Notes: generated by a model not told the origin, from the sequence alone. A stretch of DNA of 37,358 bases from Bryobacteraceae bacterium (GCA_025980665.1 JAICXC010000044.1:1-37358), one strand, 5' to 3'. Positions 8,978 through 16,355 are shown, counted from the first letter of the stretch. Program-made: numbers and translations.

Positions 8978-9376
8978 CTACTTTTTCGGTTCGCTGCTCA
9001 GTTGAGGGGCTAGCTCGGCCCGCATCTTTTCGAACTTCTCACGCTGGCCGGGCTGGAGAATTTGAAGGATTCGGCTCAATCCCGTAGAGCGCAGATCGTC
9101 GAGCTGATCCTGCAAGCTCTCGTAATAGTGGCTATAGTCCTGGAGCACCACGGCGATCTGATCGGTTTGCTCAGCTGAAAGGTCCAGCTTGGTCTTGAAA
9201 TTCTGGAGCACAGCCTCGTGGCTCGTTGTCTGGGGCGGCGCAGCAGCCACAACCCGGTGAAGCCGGTCATGCAGTCCATATTTCATGCCCAGCATACCGA
9301 CCGCTGCCCCAGCTAAAAATACCAATAGTAATGTGGAGGCGATGCGGGGGTTTCCGATGGACGGGCTATTGCTCAC
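8978..9376 (-). CDS. Membrane-anchored Spy/CpxP/CnrX-like periplasmic protein
   Basis: 132 aa. One N-terminal membrane segment (about 12-31) is followed by a helical periplasmic domain with two LTxxQ-like motifs: LSAEQ near residue 70 and LQPGQ near 112. This is the hallmark of the Spy/CpxP/ZraP/CnrX helical-hairpin fold, whose members act as periplasmic chaperones or metal sensors. H36 and H40 form an L-H-x2-L-H pattern directly after the membrane segment, reminiscent of the CnrX metal-binding HxxxH; no matching C-terminal His/Met pair is visible. Its start overlaps the anti-sigma gene by 11 bases, which implies coupling and a role in the same stress circuit. The fold call is moderately sure; the ligand is unknown. 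Confidence 0.8.
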   Translation of the reverse strand: MSNSPSIGNPRIASTLLLVFLAGAAVGMLGMKYGLHDRLHRVVAAAPPQTTSHEAVLQNFKTKLDLSAEQTDQIAVVLQDYSHYYESLQDQLDDLRSTGLSRILQILQPGQREKFEKMRAELAPQLSSEPKK

Positions 9377-9884
9377 GATAGGTGACCAGATTCACGAGAA
9401 CGGCGTCCTCATCGGGTGTGCCCGTCACCAGCCGGGACTGGCTGTCATCCGAAAAAACCGGGAATTCCTGCGGCATATCGGCAACGCGATCGGATACCAG
9501 CGTCACTTGTGGCAACCCGTTTACTGCCGCGACCTGCGGCTCCGCCATCTGCTCGGATGAAATTAAGTACACCCCGAGCAACAAAGCCAGCGCCAGCGAA
9601 GCCATCGCGATGCGGCGGCCAAACAGAGAGTCGAAGAATAGCGTGAAAACCGAACTGGGGGTCTGCGCCTCTATCCGTTCCAGGACGCGAGCGTAAAAAC
9701 CTGGGCGCGGTTCCATTTCCGGCGCACGCCACTGCTGCAACATCGCCGCCTGCTCACGCATGGCCGCCACCGCTTCGCGGCATTCTCCGCATTCCGCCAA
9801 ATGCTTTCCGGCGGGATGATCCGGAGCCGGAGGGCGTTCCCCAAGAATCTGTTCGAGATGGTCCCGAATGATCCGATGCATCAT
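9366..9884 (-). CDS. Membrane-bound zinc-finger anti-sigma factor
   Basis: 172 aa. The cytoplasmic N-terminal domain carries the ZAS motif H28, C32, C35 (HLAECGEC). A single membrane segment spans about 92-108 (IAMASLALALLLGVYLI). A short periplasmic C-terminal domain of about 60 residues follows, in which I recognise no known fold. Such proteins sequester an ECF sigma factor at the membrane and release it on an envelope signal. The gene follows the sigma factor with a 65-base gap and overlaps the Spy-like gene by 11 bases. The pairing with the sigma factor encoded immediately upstream is inferred from gene order. Confidence 0.9.
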   Translation of the reverse strand: MMHRIIRDHLEQILGERPPAPDHPAGKHLAECGECREAVAAMREQAAMLQQWRAPEMEPRPGFYARVLERIEAQTPSSVFTLFFDSLFGRRIAMASLALALLLGVYLISSEQMAEPQVAAVNGLPQVTLVSDRVADMPQEFPVFSDDSQSRLVTGTPDEDAVLVNLVTYREQ

Positions 9885-9949
9885 TTTCTTCCCTCAGTCA
9901 CTTGCCATCGTACTCAACTGCAGGTCTCGCGCCCGCTCGTCGTATTTAT

Positions 9950-10612
9950 CTATTTGACAGGAACTCGACCCCGTCCAAGACGCTGCGCCGCCTTAAGCAG
10001 CTTCTGGCGTGTCCGGAACAACTTTACTTTTATTGTATTCTCGTTCATGCCGGTCATTTGGGCCAATTCTTCCACGGAATGGCCCTCCACTTCCTTCAGC
10101 AGAATCAGACTGCGGTCTTCTTCGGAAACTTTGGATAGAAGCTTCAACGCCAGGTCCCGCTGCGCCAATCGCTCATCGGCCGGCAAGGCCGGATCTACTG
10201 CCGGTTCGGAGGCTTCCATTCGCTGCGATTCTTCCTGGCTGAAGTCGCTTTCATACACCAGCCTTCGTACGCGCTTCTTGCGCAGGTAGTCGTAGCACTC
10301 ATTGACCGTGATTTTATAGATCCAGGTGAGCAATGAGCTGCGGAAGTCGAAGTTTCGGACGGAGAAATAAACCTTACTGAAGACTTGCTGAGCAATATCC
10401 TCGGCATCGTTGTGGTTGCGAAGGATGCCGTAGATGATCGAGAAGATCTTAGCCTGGTAGCGCTCTACAAGTTCGCGGAATGCGAGTTCATCGCCGGCCT
10501 GTACCCGCCGGACCAGCGCCGCCTCATCGCCATTCCTGTGATCCACTCGCGTCTTGGCTCGCGCCTTCGATCCCATCGCCGGGAATTGCAGCGTGCCGAT
10601 CAGGGTGCCCAT
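9950..10612 (-). CDS. RNA polymerase ECF-type sigma factor
   Basis: Region 2 is clear (AFRELVERYQAKIFSIIYGI, then NDAEDIAQQVFSKVYFSVRN and LLTWIYKITVNECYDYLRKK). Region 4 is also clear (LLSKVSEEDRSLILLKEVEG, then VEELAQMTGMNENTIKVKLF). The frame is open to a TTG at 10705, but the first 31 codons of that frame read like low-quality sequence, so I place the start at the ATG 10612 (220 aa). An ATG at 10576 is also possible, and none of the three has a strong ribosome site. It heads a minus-strand run with the anti-sigma factor, the Spy-like protein and addBA, and is divergent from the iron-sulfur carrier gene. A sigma/anti-sigma/periplasmic-sensor trio like CnrH-CnrY-CnrX is the closest known arrangement; the signal here is unknown. 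Confidence 0.93.
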   Translation of the reverse strand: MGTLIGTLQFPAMGSKARAKTRVDHRNGDEAALVRRVQAGDELAFRELVERYQAKIFSIIYGILRNHNDAEDIAQQVFSKVYFSVRNFDFRSSLLTWIYKITVNECYDYLRKKRVRRLVYESDFSQEESQRMEASEPAVDPALPADERLAQRDLALKLLSKVSEEDRSLILLKEVEGHSVEELAQMTGMNENTIKVKLFRTRQKLLKAAQRLGRGRVPVK

Positions 10613-10707
10613 ATCTATCTGATCCGACGCACCCCACCTTCCCCCGGTTTCATGGGTTTTCCTGAAGATAGGTGACCACGACCCGTCGAGTCGATGCCCG
10701 GACAAAC

Positions 10708-10736
10708 TGGACCGGTCTGGTCGCCTATAGTATAAT
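10708..10736 (+). promoter_or_regulatory. Sigma70-type promoter of the iron-sulfur carrier gene
   Basis: -35 TGGACC (10708-10713, 4 of 6 to consensus), 17-base spacer, -10 TATAAT (10731-10736, perfect). The predicted transcript starts about 10743, at the GAGGAG ribosome site, giving a leader of about 20 bases to the ATG at 10763. Confidence 0.75.
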
Positions 10737-10762
10737 GCTTTTGAGGAGCGAAATACGCTGCA

Positions 10763-11086
10763 ATGGTCCAGCTAACTGAAACCGCGATCGGTAAAGTGAG
10801 AGAAATTCTTGAGTCCCAGGAGCCCAAACCGGCCGGACTACGCATTGCCGTGGTCGGCGGTGGATGTTCAGGCTTCAGCTACTCAATGGCCTTCGAGAAC
10901 AGCCCTGGTATGCTCGACAAAACGTACAAGTTCGACGACCTCAAGGTGTTCGTTGACCAGGCTAGCCTCTTATACTTGGATGGCGCCGAAGTAGACTATG
11001 TGGAGAGCCTGGAAGGCTCCGGTTTCAAGTTCAACAACCCGAATGTGAAATCCACCTGCGGCTGTGGAAGCTCATTCAGCGCCTAA
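10763..11086 (+). CDS. erpA: A-type iron-sulfur cluster carrier (ErpA/IscA/HesB family)
   Basis: 107 aa, standard family length. It accepts a cluster from a scaffold and delivers it to apo-proteins in the cytoplasm. The three conserved cluster-binding cysteines are present: C35 in GGGCSGFSY and C99/C101 in the C-terminal STCGCGSSF. The ATG at 10763 follows GAGGAG (10743-10748) at a rather long 14-base spacing. It is monocistronic, with a clear promoter before it and a strong terminator 60 bases after it. No isc or suf genes lie nearby, so ErpA versus IscA cannot be decided from context. Both predicted iron-sulfur nucleases, AddA and AddB, are encoded within 7.5 kb, though a direct link is speculation. 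Confidence 0.93.
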   Translation: MVQLTETAIGKVREILESQEPKPAGLRIAVVGGGCSGFSYSMAFENSPGMLDKTYKFDDLKVFVDQASLLYLDGAEVDYVESLEGSGFKFNNPNVKSTCGCGSSFSA

Positions 11087-11146
11087 ACCCCTTCTCCGAA
11101 ACGAGCGCACAGCGGGTTTCAGCGTTGTGCGTGATTAAGAAAATCG

Positions 11147-11178
11147 AAGAGCGCCCCGGAAGGGGCGCTCTTTGTTTT
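11147..11178 (+). terminator. Intrinsic terminator after the iron-sulfur carrier gene
   Basis: An 11-bp stem (11147-11157 with 11162-11172; core GAGCGCCCC / GGGGCGCTC), GGAA loop, then TGTTTTT. It is a strong rho-independent terminator on the plus strand. Confidence 0.9.
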
Positions 11179-11212
11179 TAGGGTTTGTTGTATGCTACCC
11201 CCAAAATGTAAA

Positions 11213-11236
11213 ACGGGCCGGCTTTCGCCGGCCCGT
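11213..11236 (-). terminator. Intrinsic terminator after the PEP-CTERM gene
   Basis: A perfect 10-bp stem (11213-11222 with 11227-11236, core CGGGCCGGC) with a 4-base loop. On the minus strand it is followed by TTTTACATTTT. It lies 28 bases after the stop of the minus-strand PEP-CTERM gene. Confidence 0.8.
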
Positions 11237-11264
11237 AAGAAATACAACTCGGAGGATTCGATGC

Positions 11265-11906
11265 TTACGACTTCAGCCGGCGGCGACCGAAGAATCCGAG
11301 GCCGAGCAGTCCGAGACCCGTCAGAGACAGCGAAACCGGCTCGGGAACGGTCGTCTGAGAAATAATGAACGAGACGTCAGCCAGCTGGCCATTCGCGCCG
11401 GGCGTGAATGCGAACGAAACACCCTCGTTGGTGGTCAACATGTTTGCAACACCATTCTGAGTGTGGCCGTCAGGTGAAGCGCCACTGAGATTAACGATGC
11501 CGCCCGGGGTGTGTGTTACCACAGCCGTTGTGTTATTCGGGAGAGAAGCCCCGGTAGTGTTCGAAGTCAACATCTGATCCTGAACCTGTATGATCCGGTT
11601 ACTGGGATTAGTGATGGTGTCCACGGCGACATTGAAGCTAAACGTGAACGCGGTCGTGATCGGAGCGCTAAAGTTATTGAAGTCGAGAGTATAAAGCGTC
11701 CCGCTGCCATTGAAACTTATGGTTCCAGTGGTCGGGGCTCCATCAGTGTTAATATTGCTGAAAATCTTGTCGCCGATCTCGCAGGTATATCCTTCTGCGA
11801 TGGTCGCAACGGACTGTGTGCTGCAAGCTGGGGGAGGGGCGATTGACCCGAAAGATGCCGCAGCACCTAAGGCGAATAAACTGCTGAGCACTAAAACTTT
11901 CTTCAT
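11265..11906 (-). CDS. PEP-CTERM sorting domain protein, secreted
   Basis: 213 aa. Signal peptide at 1-21 (MKKVLVLSSLFALGAAASFG). The C-terminal tail VPEPVSLSLTGLGLLGLGFF followed by GRRRLKS is a textbook PEP-CTERM signal: PEP motif, hydrophobic helix, then basic residues. It is recognised by an exosortase, which cleaves and anchors or releases such proteins at the outer surface. The middle is Thr/Asn/Gly-rich and beta-structured. The GYTCEIGDKIFSN motif near residues 39-51, with an upstream cysteine, is a feature of a common PEP-CTERM subfamily. GGAGGAT lies 8 bases before the ATG. The gene has its own promoter and terminator and no neighbour of related function; no exosortase is in the window. 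The role is unknown, possibly a matrix or surface component. Confidence 0.92.
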   Translation of the reverse strand: MKKVLVLSSLFALGAAASFGSIAPPPACSTQSVATIAEGYTCEIGDKIFSNINTDGAPTTGTISFNGSGTLYTLDFNNFSAPITTAFTFSFNVAVDTITNPSNRIIQVQDQMLTSNTTGASLPNNTTAVVTHTPGGIVNLSGASPDGHTQNGVANMLTTNEGVSFAFTPGANGQLADVSFIISQTTVPEPVSLSLTGLGLLGLGFFGRRRLKS

Positions 11907-11967
11907 TCCAAATATCCTCCGTAGTATTTTCTTTTAGTCTTTTCGTAGCCGCTAGAGCTACTCACAA

Positions 11968-11997
11968 AGTATACGGTTGGCGCCTTAGAATAGTCAA
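11968..11997 (-). promoter_or_regulatory. Sigma70-type promoter of the PEP-CTERM gene
   Basis: On the minus strand, -35 TTGACT (11997-11992), 18-base spacer, -10 TATACT (11973-11968). This leaves a leader of about 55 bases before the ATG at 11906. It matches consensus better than most elements in the window. Confidence 0.7.
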
Positions 11998-12071
11998 GGG
12001 CTATCCAGTTGCCCTGAAATCCTAGGGGAGGGCGCAGAGATTAATAGAAAGGTATGATAATACAGGGTTTA

Positions 12072-12154
12072 TGATCTAGTTCCACTGGTAGTCCTGGTAC
12101 GACTCTAGCCGTTCACCATTAGGTCCTGGTACGCGAAGGACACCATTGATCTAG
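12072..12154 (+). repeat. Cluster of short direct repeats upstream of murQ
   Basis: Three different short words each occur twice in 83 bases: TGATCTAG (12072-12079 and 12147-12154), GTCCTGGTACG (12091-12101 and 12123-12133) and CACCATT (12114-12120 and 12141-12147). The second copy of the 11-mer can pair with AGGAC just downstream (GTCCT / AGGAC). The stretch 11998-12176 contains no gene. The arrangement resembles repeated regulator binding sites in a promoter region; the binding protein is unknown. Confidence 0.5.
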
Positions 12155-12176
12155 GTGCTTAGTCCCACTCTCCGCC

Positions 12177-13088
12177 ATGTACAATACAGTTTCCATGCTC
12201 GAGCGCCTTACCACGGAGCAAACCAATCCCGCATCCGGTCATCTGGATGAGCTTTCTACAGTAAATCTGCTCGAAATCATGAATACGGCCGATGCACAGG
12301 TGGCCTTGGCCGTTGCTCAGGAGATTCCCCGCATAGCGGCGGCCACAGAGGCGATTACCCGGGCCCTGGAGTCCGGAGGATCCCTCTTTTATATTGGTGC
12401 AGGCACCAGCGGGAGACTGGGAGTGCTGGACGCTGCGGAATGCCCTCCCACCTTTGGTGTGCCCCCAGGCTTGGTGCGCGGGATTATGGCGGGTGGAGAA
12501 CGGGCTCTGCTACAGGCGGTGGAAGGTGTTGAAGACGATCCTATCGCGGGTGCGTCCGATCTGGAGGCATCAGGCTTTGGTTCAAAGGACGCGCTGGTAG
12601 GGATTTCGGCCAGCGGCCGAACCCCGTATGTGCTTGGAGCGGCGTCAAAAGCCCGTGAAATCAGGGCCGTGACGTGCTCCATCACTTGTGTCCGGGACTC
12701 CGAGCTATCGCGAATGGTCCAATATCCGATTGAGCCCGTCCCCGGTCCGGAAGTCCTCACGGGTTCGACGCGGCTCCGTGCAGGAACCGCCACCAAACTG
12801 GTTCTTAATATGATCAGCACCGCAGTGATGCTGAAGCTCGGCCACGTATATGGAAACCTGATGGTCAACGTTCAGCCCACCAACCGGAAACTCGAGGATC
12901 GGGCCCGCCGGATTATTCAGACCGCGACCGGAGTTTCCTACGATCGGGCGACCGAACTTCTGGATTTGTCGGGGCGCAGCGTTCGCGTGGCGATTATCAT
13001 GCAACAGAAGCAGATCTCGCGGGAAAAAGCGGAGATCTTGCTAACCGCGGCGAAGGGTCGGATTCGGGAGGCGCTAGCGCTTGGATAA
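12177..13088 (+). CDS. murQ: N-acetylmuramic acid 6-phosphate etherase
   Basis: 303 aa, normal family length. It cleaves the lactyl ether of MurNAc-6-phosphate to GlcNAc-6-phosphate plus D-lactate during cell-wall recycling. The SIS-domain signature GAGTSGRLGVLDAAECPPTF (75-94) is intact. The two catalytic glutamates correspond to E88 and E119, 31 residues apart as in the Escherichia coli enzyme. The N-terminal LTTEQTNPASGHLDELST is typical. The start could be ATG 12177 or ATG 12195; a -10-like TACAAT (12180-12185) lies across the first start, which would favour the second. The last 8 bases overlap the TTG start of murA. No MurNAc kinase or PTS gene is nearby. Confidence 0.97.
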   Translation: MYNTVSMLERLTTEQTNPASGHLDELSTVNLLEIMNTADAQVALAVAQEIPRIAAATEAITRALESGGSLFYIGAGTSGRLGVLDAAECPPTFGVPPGLVRGIMAGGERALLQAVEGVEDDPIAGASDLEASGFGSKDALVGISASGRTPYVLGAASKAREIRAVTCSITCVRDSELSRMVQYPIEPVPGPEVLTGSTRLRAGTATKLVLNMISTAVMLKLGHVYGNLMVNVQPTNRKLEDRARRIIQTATGVSYDRATELLDLSGRSVRVAIIMQQKQISREKAEILLTAAKGRIREALALG

Positions 13089-14337
13089 GTTAGTGATCGA
13101 AGGGGGCATCCCGCTTCAGGGAGAGGTCGCGGTGAGCGGTTCTAAGAACGCCGCCCTTCCCGCGCTAGCCGCGTGCCTCTTAACATCTGACAGGGTTATT
13201 CTCAACCGCATTCCCCAGGTCCGCGACATTGGGACCATGCTCGGCCTGGTCAGACATATCGGTGCTGAAGTCTCGGTGAAAGGCGACCGCGTGACAATTC
13301 GCGCGGCGAATTTAGAGCATCCCGAGGCGCCCTACGAGCTCGTAAAGACGATGCGAGCTTCCAGCCTGGTGCTGGGACCTCTGGTTGGGCGTTGCGGACG
13401 CGCGCGCGTATCATTGCCGGGTGGATGCGCCATTGGCGCGCGGCCCATCAATCTGCATGTCTCCGGACTCGAGCGATTGGGCGCCGAAGTCCGGCAGGAG
13501 CACGGCTATATTGAAGCGAACGCTTCCAACGGTCTCCAGGGCGCGAATGTACAGTTCGACCGCATATCCGTGACAGGCACCGAAGATCTTCTGATGGCGG
13601 CTGTGCTGGCTCGCGGTGAAACCGTGATCGGGAACGCCGCTCGCGAGCCGGAAGTGGCCGACCTCGCTGCGCTGTTGACCGCCATGGGCGCCAAGATCGA
13701 GGGCGCGGGCACGTCCACGATTCGCGTCCAGGGCGTCGCGAAGCTCGGCGGCGCCGAACATACCATCATTCCGGATCGTATCGAAACGGGAACATTCTTG
13801 ATCGGGGGCGCGCTCACCGCCGGCGATCTCACGGTCCGAGGATGCGTTCCCGAGCATTTGCGGGCTTTAATCGCCAAACTCCAGCAAGCCGGCGTGGAAG
13901 TGACCGAACCCTCACCGGATACATTGCGCGTACGCGTGCCGGGACGCTTGAAGAATGTCGACATCACCACGGAGGAGCATCCGGGCTTTGCCACCGATCT
14001 GCAGGCACAATTCATGGCACTGATGACGCAGGCCGCGGGAATCTCTTTCGTCACCGAGACGATTTTCGAGAACCGCTTTATGCACGCCCAAGAGCTGGCC
14101 CGTATGGGGGCGAACATTCGCCTGGAAGGCCGCCAGGCGATTGTCGCCGGACCCACACCGCTGTCGGGAGCGCAGGTAATTGCCAGCGATCTACGCGCCA
14201 GCGCCTCCCTAGTCCTGGCCGGATTGGCCGCACGCGGCGAAACCGTGATCGATCGCGTGTACCACATCGATCGCGGCTATGAGAAGATCGAATCAAAACT
14301 GGCGGGCGTGGGCGCCCGCATCCGGAGGATCGAGTGA
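13081..14337 (+). CDS. murA: UDP-N-acetylglucosamine 1-carboxyvinyltransferase
   Basis: 418 aa, normal length. It transfers enolpyruvate from PEP to UDP-GlcNAc, the first committed step of peptidoglycan synthesis. The N-terminal SGSKNAALPALAA motif (20-32) and the active-site loop LPGGCAIGARP are present. C116 is the catalytic residue that fosfomycin alkylates, so the enzyme is of the fosfomycin-sensitive Cys type rather than the Asp type. The TTG start at 13081 is chosen because GGGAGG (13066-13071) lies 9 bases upstream and MDKLVIEGG is the family N-terminus. It overlaps murQ by 8 bases, and its TGA overlaps the GTG of the rhodanese gene, so all three are coupled. Confidence 0.98.
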   Translation: MDKLVIEGGIPLQGEVAVSGSKNAALPALAACLLTSDRVILNRIPQVRDIGTMLGLVRHIGAEVSVKGDRVTIRAANLEHPEAPYELVKTMRASSLVLGPLVGRCGRARVSLPGGCAIGARPINLHVSGLERLGAEVRQEHGYIEANASNGLQGANVQFDRISVTGTEDLLMAAVLARGETVIGNAAREPEVADLAALLTAMGAKIEGAGTSTIRVQGVAKLGGAEHTIIPDRIETGTFLIGGALTAGDLTVRGCVPEHLRALIAKLQQAGVEVTEPSPDTLRVRVPGRLKNVDITTEEHPGFATDLQAQFMALMTQAAGISFVTETIFENRFMHAQELARMGANIRLEGRQAIVAGPTPLSGAQVIASDLRASASLVLAGLAARGETVIDRVYHIDRGYEKIESKLAGVGARIRRIE

Positions 14338-14699
14338 AACACAATCCTGGATTTCTGGCGTTAGTGGACGATGCAAAATCGCGCGTCAAGCAGGTCGATA
14401 TCGATCAGTACAAGACAATGCCCCGCAAGGGACATATCTTGATCGACACACGCGAAGACACTGAATGGGAAAAGGGCCACGCCGAGGGAGCAATCCACCT
14501 GAGCAAGGGCATCATCGAGCGCGATATCGAGACGAAAATCCCGGACAAATCGGCCACGCTGGTGCTGTATTGCGGCGGCGGATTCCGCTCGGCGCTAGTG
14601 GCCGACACGCTCCAGAAGATGGGCTATACGAATTCGATTTCACTCGACGGCGGCTGGCGGGCTTGGAACGATGCGGGGTTGCCCGTCGTGAAACCCTAG
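14334..14699 (+). CDS. Rhodanese-like domain protein
   Basis: 121 aa, a single rhodanese domain in the cytoplasm. ILIDTREDTEWEKGHAEGAI (35-54) and the active-site loop YCGGGFRS with C80 are intact, so it can form a persulfide and may transfer sulfur. GTG start at 14334, overlapping the murA stop as GTGA; GGAGG (14324-14328) is 5 bases upstream. It is the third gene of the murQ-murA transcript, an unexpected partner. I see no downstream terminator in the 49 bases before the convergent gene. The family is certain; the physiological partner is unknown. Confidence 0.94.
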   Translation: MKHNPGFLALVDDAKSRVKQVDIDQYKTMPRKGHILIDTREDTEWEKGHAEGAIHLSKGIIERDIETKIPDKSATLVLYCGGGFRSALVADTLQKMGYTNSISLDGGWRAWNDAGLPVVKP

Positions 14700-14748
14700 A
14701 GTCGAAGCCCAAATGTATCCGCGGTACTACGAATCGCGAACCGACGAC

Positions 14749-15324
14749 TTACATGGAGCGTGCACCCATCGCTGCGATAGCGGCCGCCATTGCGATCTTG
14801 TGATCCTGCCCCCAGGGCGGCCCAACAGCACGCCTCAGTTCGGCAAAGTGAGCGTCAAGATTCCGGACTCCCAATGCTTTGCTTGCGATGTCATGCACCT
14901 GCCGCGGGTCGTACCAATAAACCGGCCAACCGCGGGCTTCGGCTGCGGCGGCGAGCGCCTTGCGGTACATCACCCAGTCGGCGACATTCCGCGCACGGTA
15001 GTTCGTGATCCGCTCGGCGATGGTCACGGGAAGCTCCGGGCACTGTCGAACGGCGATACCTAGAGTTCGCGCAGGCACCGCAATGGCGACGGCGTCTAGA
15101 ACAAGTTTCGCGTGCCGCTCTGCCGATGCCCGCACGCGCTCGACCAGTTTAATTGCCTGGTCGAGTGGGAGCACCTGCCCTTCGCTATGGTGCGGAATTT
15201 TGGGCAGCCCTTCATCGACGAGTTCAACGCGCCGGCGATCCAGAAGCCTCCCATTGCCATCAGCCGTCACGAGCACGCCCCAACCGCCGTGATCCGATAC
15301 TCCCGTGATTGCGGCGGGCGACAT
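14749..15324 (-). CDS. Uncharacterised cytoplasmic protein
   Basis: 191 aa with no signal peptide or membrane segment. I do not recognise the family. The N-terminal segment ITGVSDHGGWGVLVTADG, then RLLDRRRVELVD, looks like the first hairpin of an RNase H-like or ASKHA-type fold; this is a weak structural guess. The middle holds a helical stretch (LDQAIKLVERVRASAERHAK). The C-terminal half has WPVYWYDPRQV and an Ala-rich end. GGAGG (15332-15336) sits 7 bases before the ATG 15324 and 4 before the tandem ATG 15327, so either is likely; an upstream extension to 15381 is open but unneeded. It is convergent with the rhodanese gene. Codon usage looks like its neighbours. Confidence 0.75.
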   Translation of the reverse strand: MSPAAITGVSDHGGWGVLVTADGNGRLLDRRRVELVDEGLPKIPHHSEGQVLPLDQAIKLVERVRASAERHAKLVLDAVAIAVPARTLGIAVRQCPELPVTIAERITNYRARNVADWVMYRKALAAAAEARGWPVYWYDPRQVHDIASKALGVRNLDAHFAELRRAVGPPWGQDHKIAMAAAIAAMGARSM

Positions 15325-15443
15325 CATATTTCCTCCAGCGCTGTATGTGGGACGCGGGTGAAACAACGTCTTTCCGGCCAAGAAAGATCGTACAAGGAAT
15401 CTGCCGCAGTCTGCTTGAGCTTACATCCCAATTCCTAGGGATT

Positions 15444-16307
15444 CTACTTGCCGACCATGTGCGGGAGATTCTTATTGTTTTCGTTGCAGATGTCCTCGAT
15501 CAGCTCGGTATTGAGCGCGATTTTCAAATAGCGTTTCGCACTCCAAGGCTTGGTATAGGCCTTGGGATCGTTGACGGTGATCTTGACTTCGAGATTGCCA
15601 AAGTTCGGACGACGGATTCGCTCGATGGTCCGCCCTTCGCTGGTCAGAGGATCACCTTTAAGGTCCAGCCACAGACCGTCCTTGTATCCGGTTGTTTCGA
15701 TCACCAGCGCATCGCCCTCCCAATGGCCGACCGAGTAGCCCTTGAAGCTGGGAAACGGGTCCTTAGGCAGCGGGCGTCCGTCCAGGAAGATCTGCCTATA
15801 CTGCGCCATGTATTCGCTCAGAATGATGACTGTGTCTTCCGTCTGAAATATCTTTTGAGGGAAGAAATCCGCCCACTGCCGTACCGGCGGAATAGGCAGG
15901 CAGCGAGTGGTCGGATCATCCCTCCGGATGTTGGCCAGGTTTTGCTTCACCTGCGCCTCGGCCCAGGGTTGATACGGCAGAGGCACGGTGGTTCCGTTCT
16001 TCCCTTCTTCAGAACCGGTCGCGGTCACGTCCATTACGCCGATAGGAGCTCCAAAAGGAATGTCGGAGCAGCCAAAAACCTGCGCGGTCGCCGACTGCTC
16101 GCAAGGTGTCTTGATCGAATTCCAGACGCCGGACAGATCGGGGATCTTGCGGTTGGAAACCTTTGGGGCAGGAGCTTGCAGATCTGGCTTACCATCGCGC
16201 GTCAAAGGCACGCGCTTGGTTTTCACTTCAGGCCATTGAGCTAGCATTGGCTGGCCGGCTAGAACGACTACTGCCGCGATGCTTAGGATCGTGGATGGTG
16301 AGCGCAC
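15444..16307 (-). CDS. Secreted protein of unknown function (acidobacterial-type conserved family)
   Basis: 287 aa. Signal peptide at about 1-23, ending in PMLAQ. Conserved-looking blocks include IPDLSGVW, DDPTTRCLPIPPVRQWAD, YRQIFLDGRPLPKDPFPSFK, GHWEGDALVIETTGY and LTSEGRTIERIRRP, which I associate with a large, expanded, functionally unassigned secreted family common in Acidobacteriota and some Proteobacteria. It may act in the periplasm. GTG start at 16307 with GGAGGG 6 bases upstream. It is separated by 48 bases from a small membrane protein gene on the same strand. No catalytic motif can be named. Confidence 0.85.
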   Translation of the reverse strand: MRSPSTILSIAAVVVLAGQPMLAQWPEVKTKRVPLTRDGKPDLQAPAPKVSNRKIPDLSGVWNSIKTPCEQSATAQVFGCSDIPFGAPIGVMDVTATGSEEGKNGTTVPLPYQPWAEAQVKQNLANIRRDDPTTRCLPIPPVRQWADFFPQKIFQTEDTVIILSEYMAQYRQIFLDGRPLPKDPFPSFKGYSVGHWEGDALVIETTGYKDGLWLDLKGDPLTSEGRTIERIRRPNFGNLEVKITVNDPKAYTKPWSAKRYLKIALNTELIEDICNENNKNLPHMVGK

Positions 16308-16355
16308 AGGGATCCCTCCGTCTAAACAGCATAGAAGGAATTGCAGCGGCGTGGA

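Noticed and set aside
10613-10705. N-terminal extension of the second ECF sigma factor from a TTG start
   Set aside because: There is no ribosome site, the composition is unlike sigma factors, and it occupies the likely promoter region of the gene.
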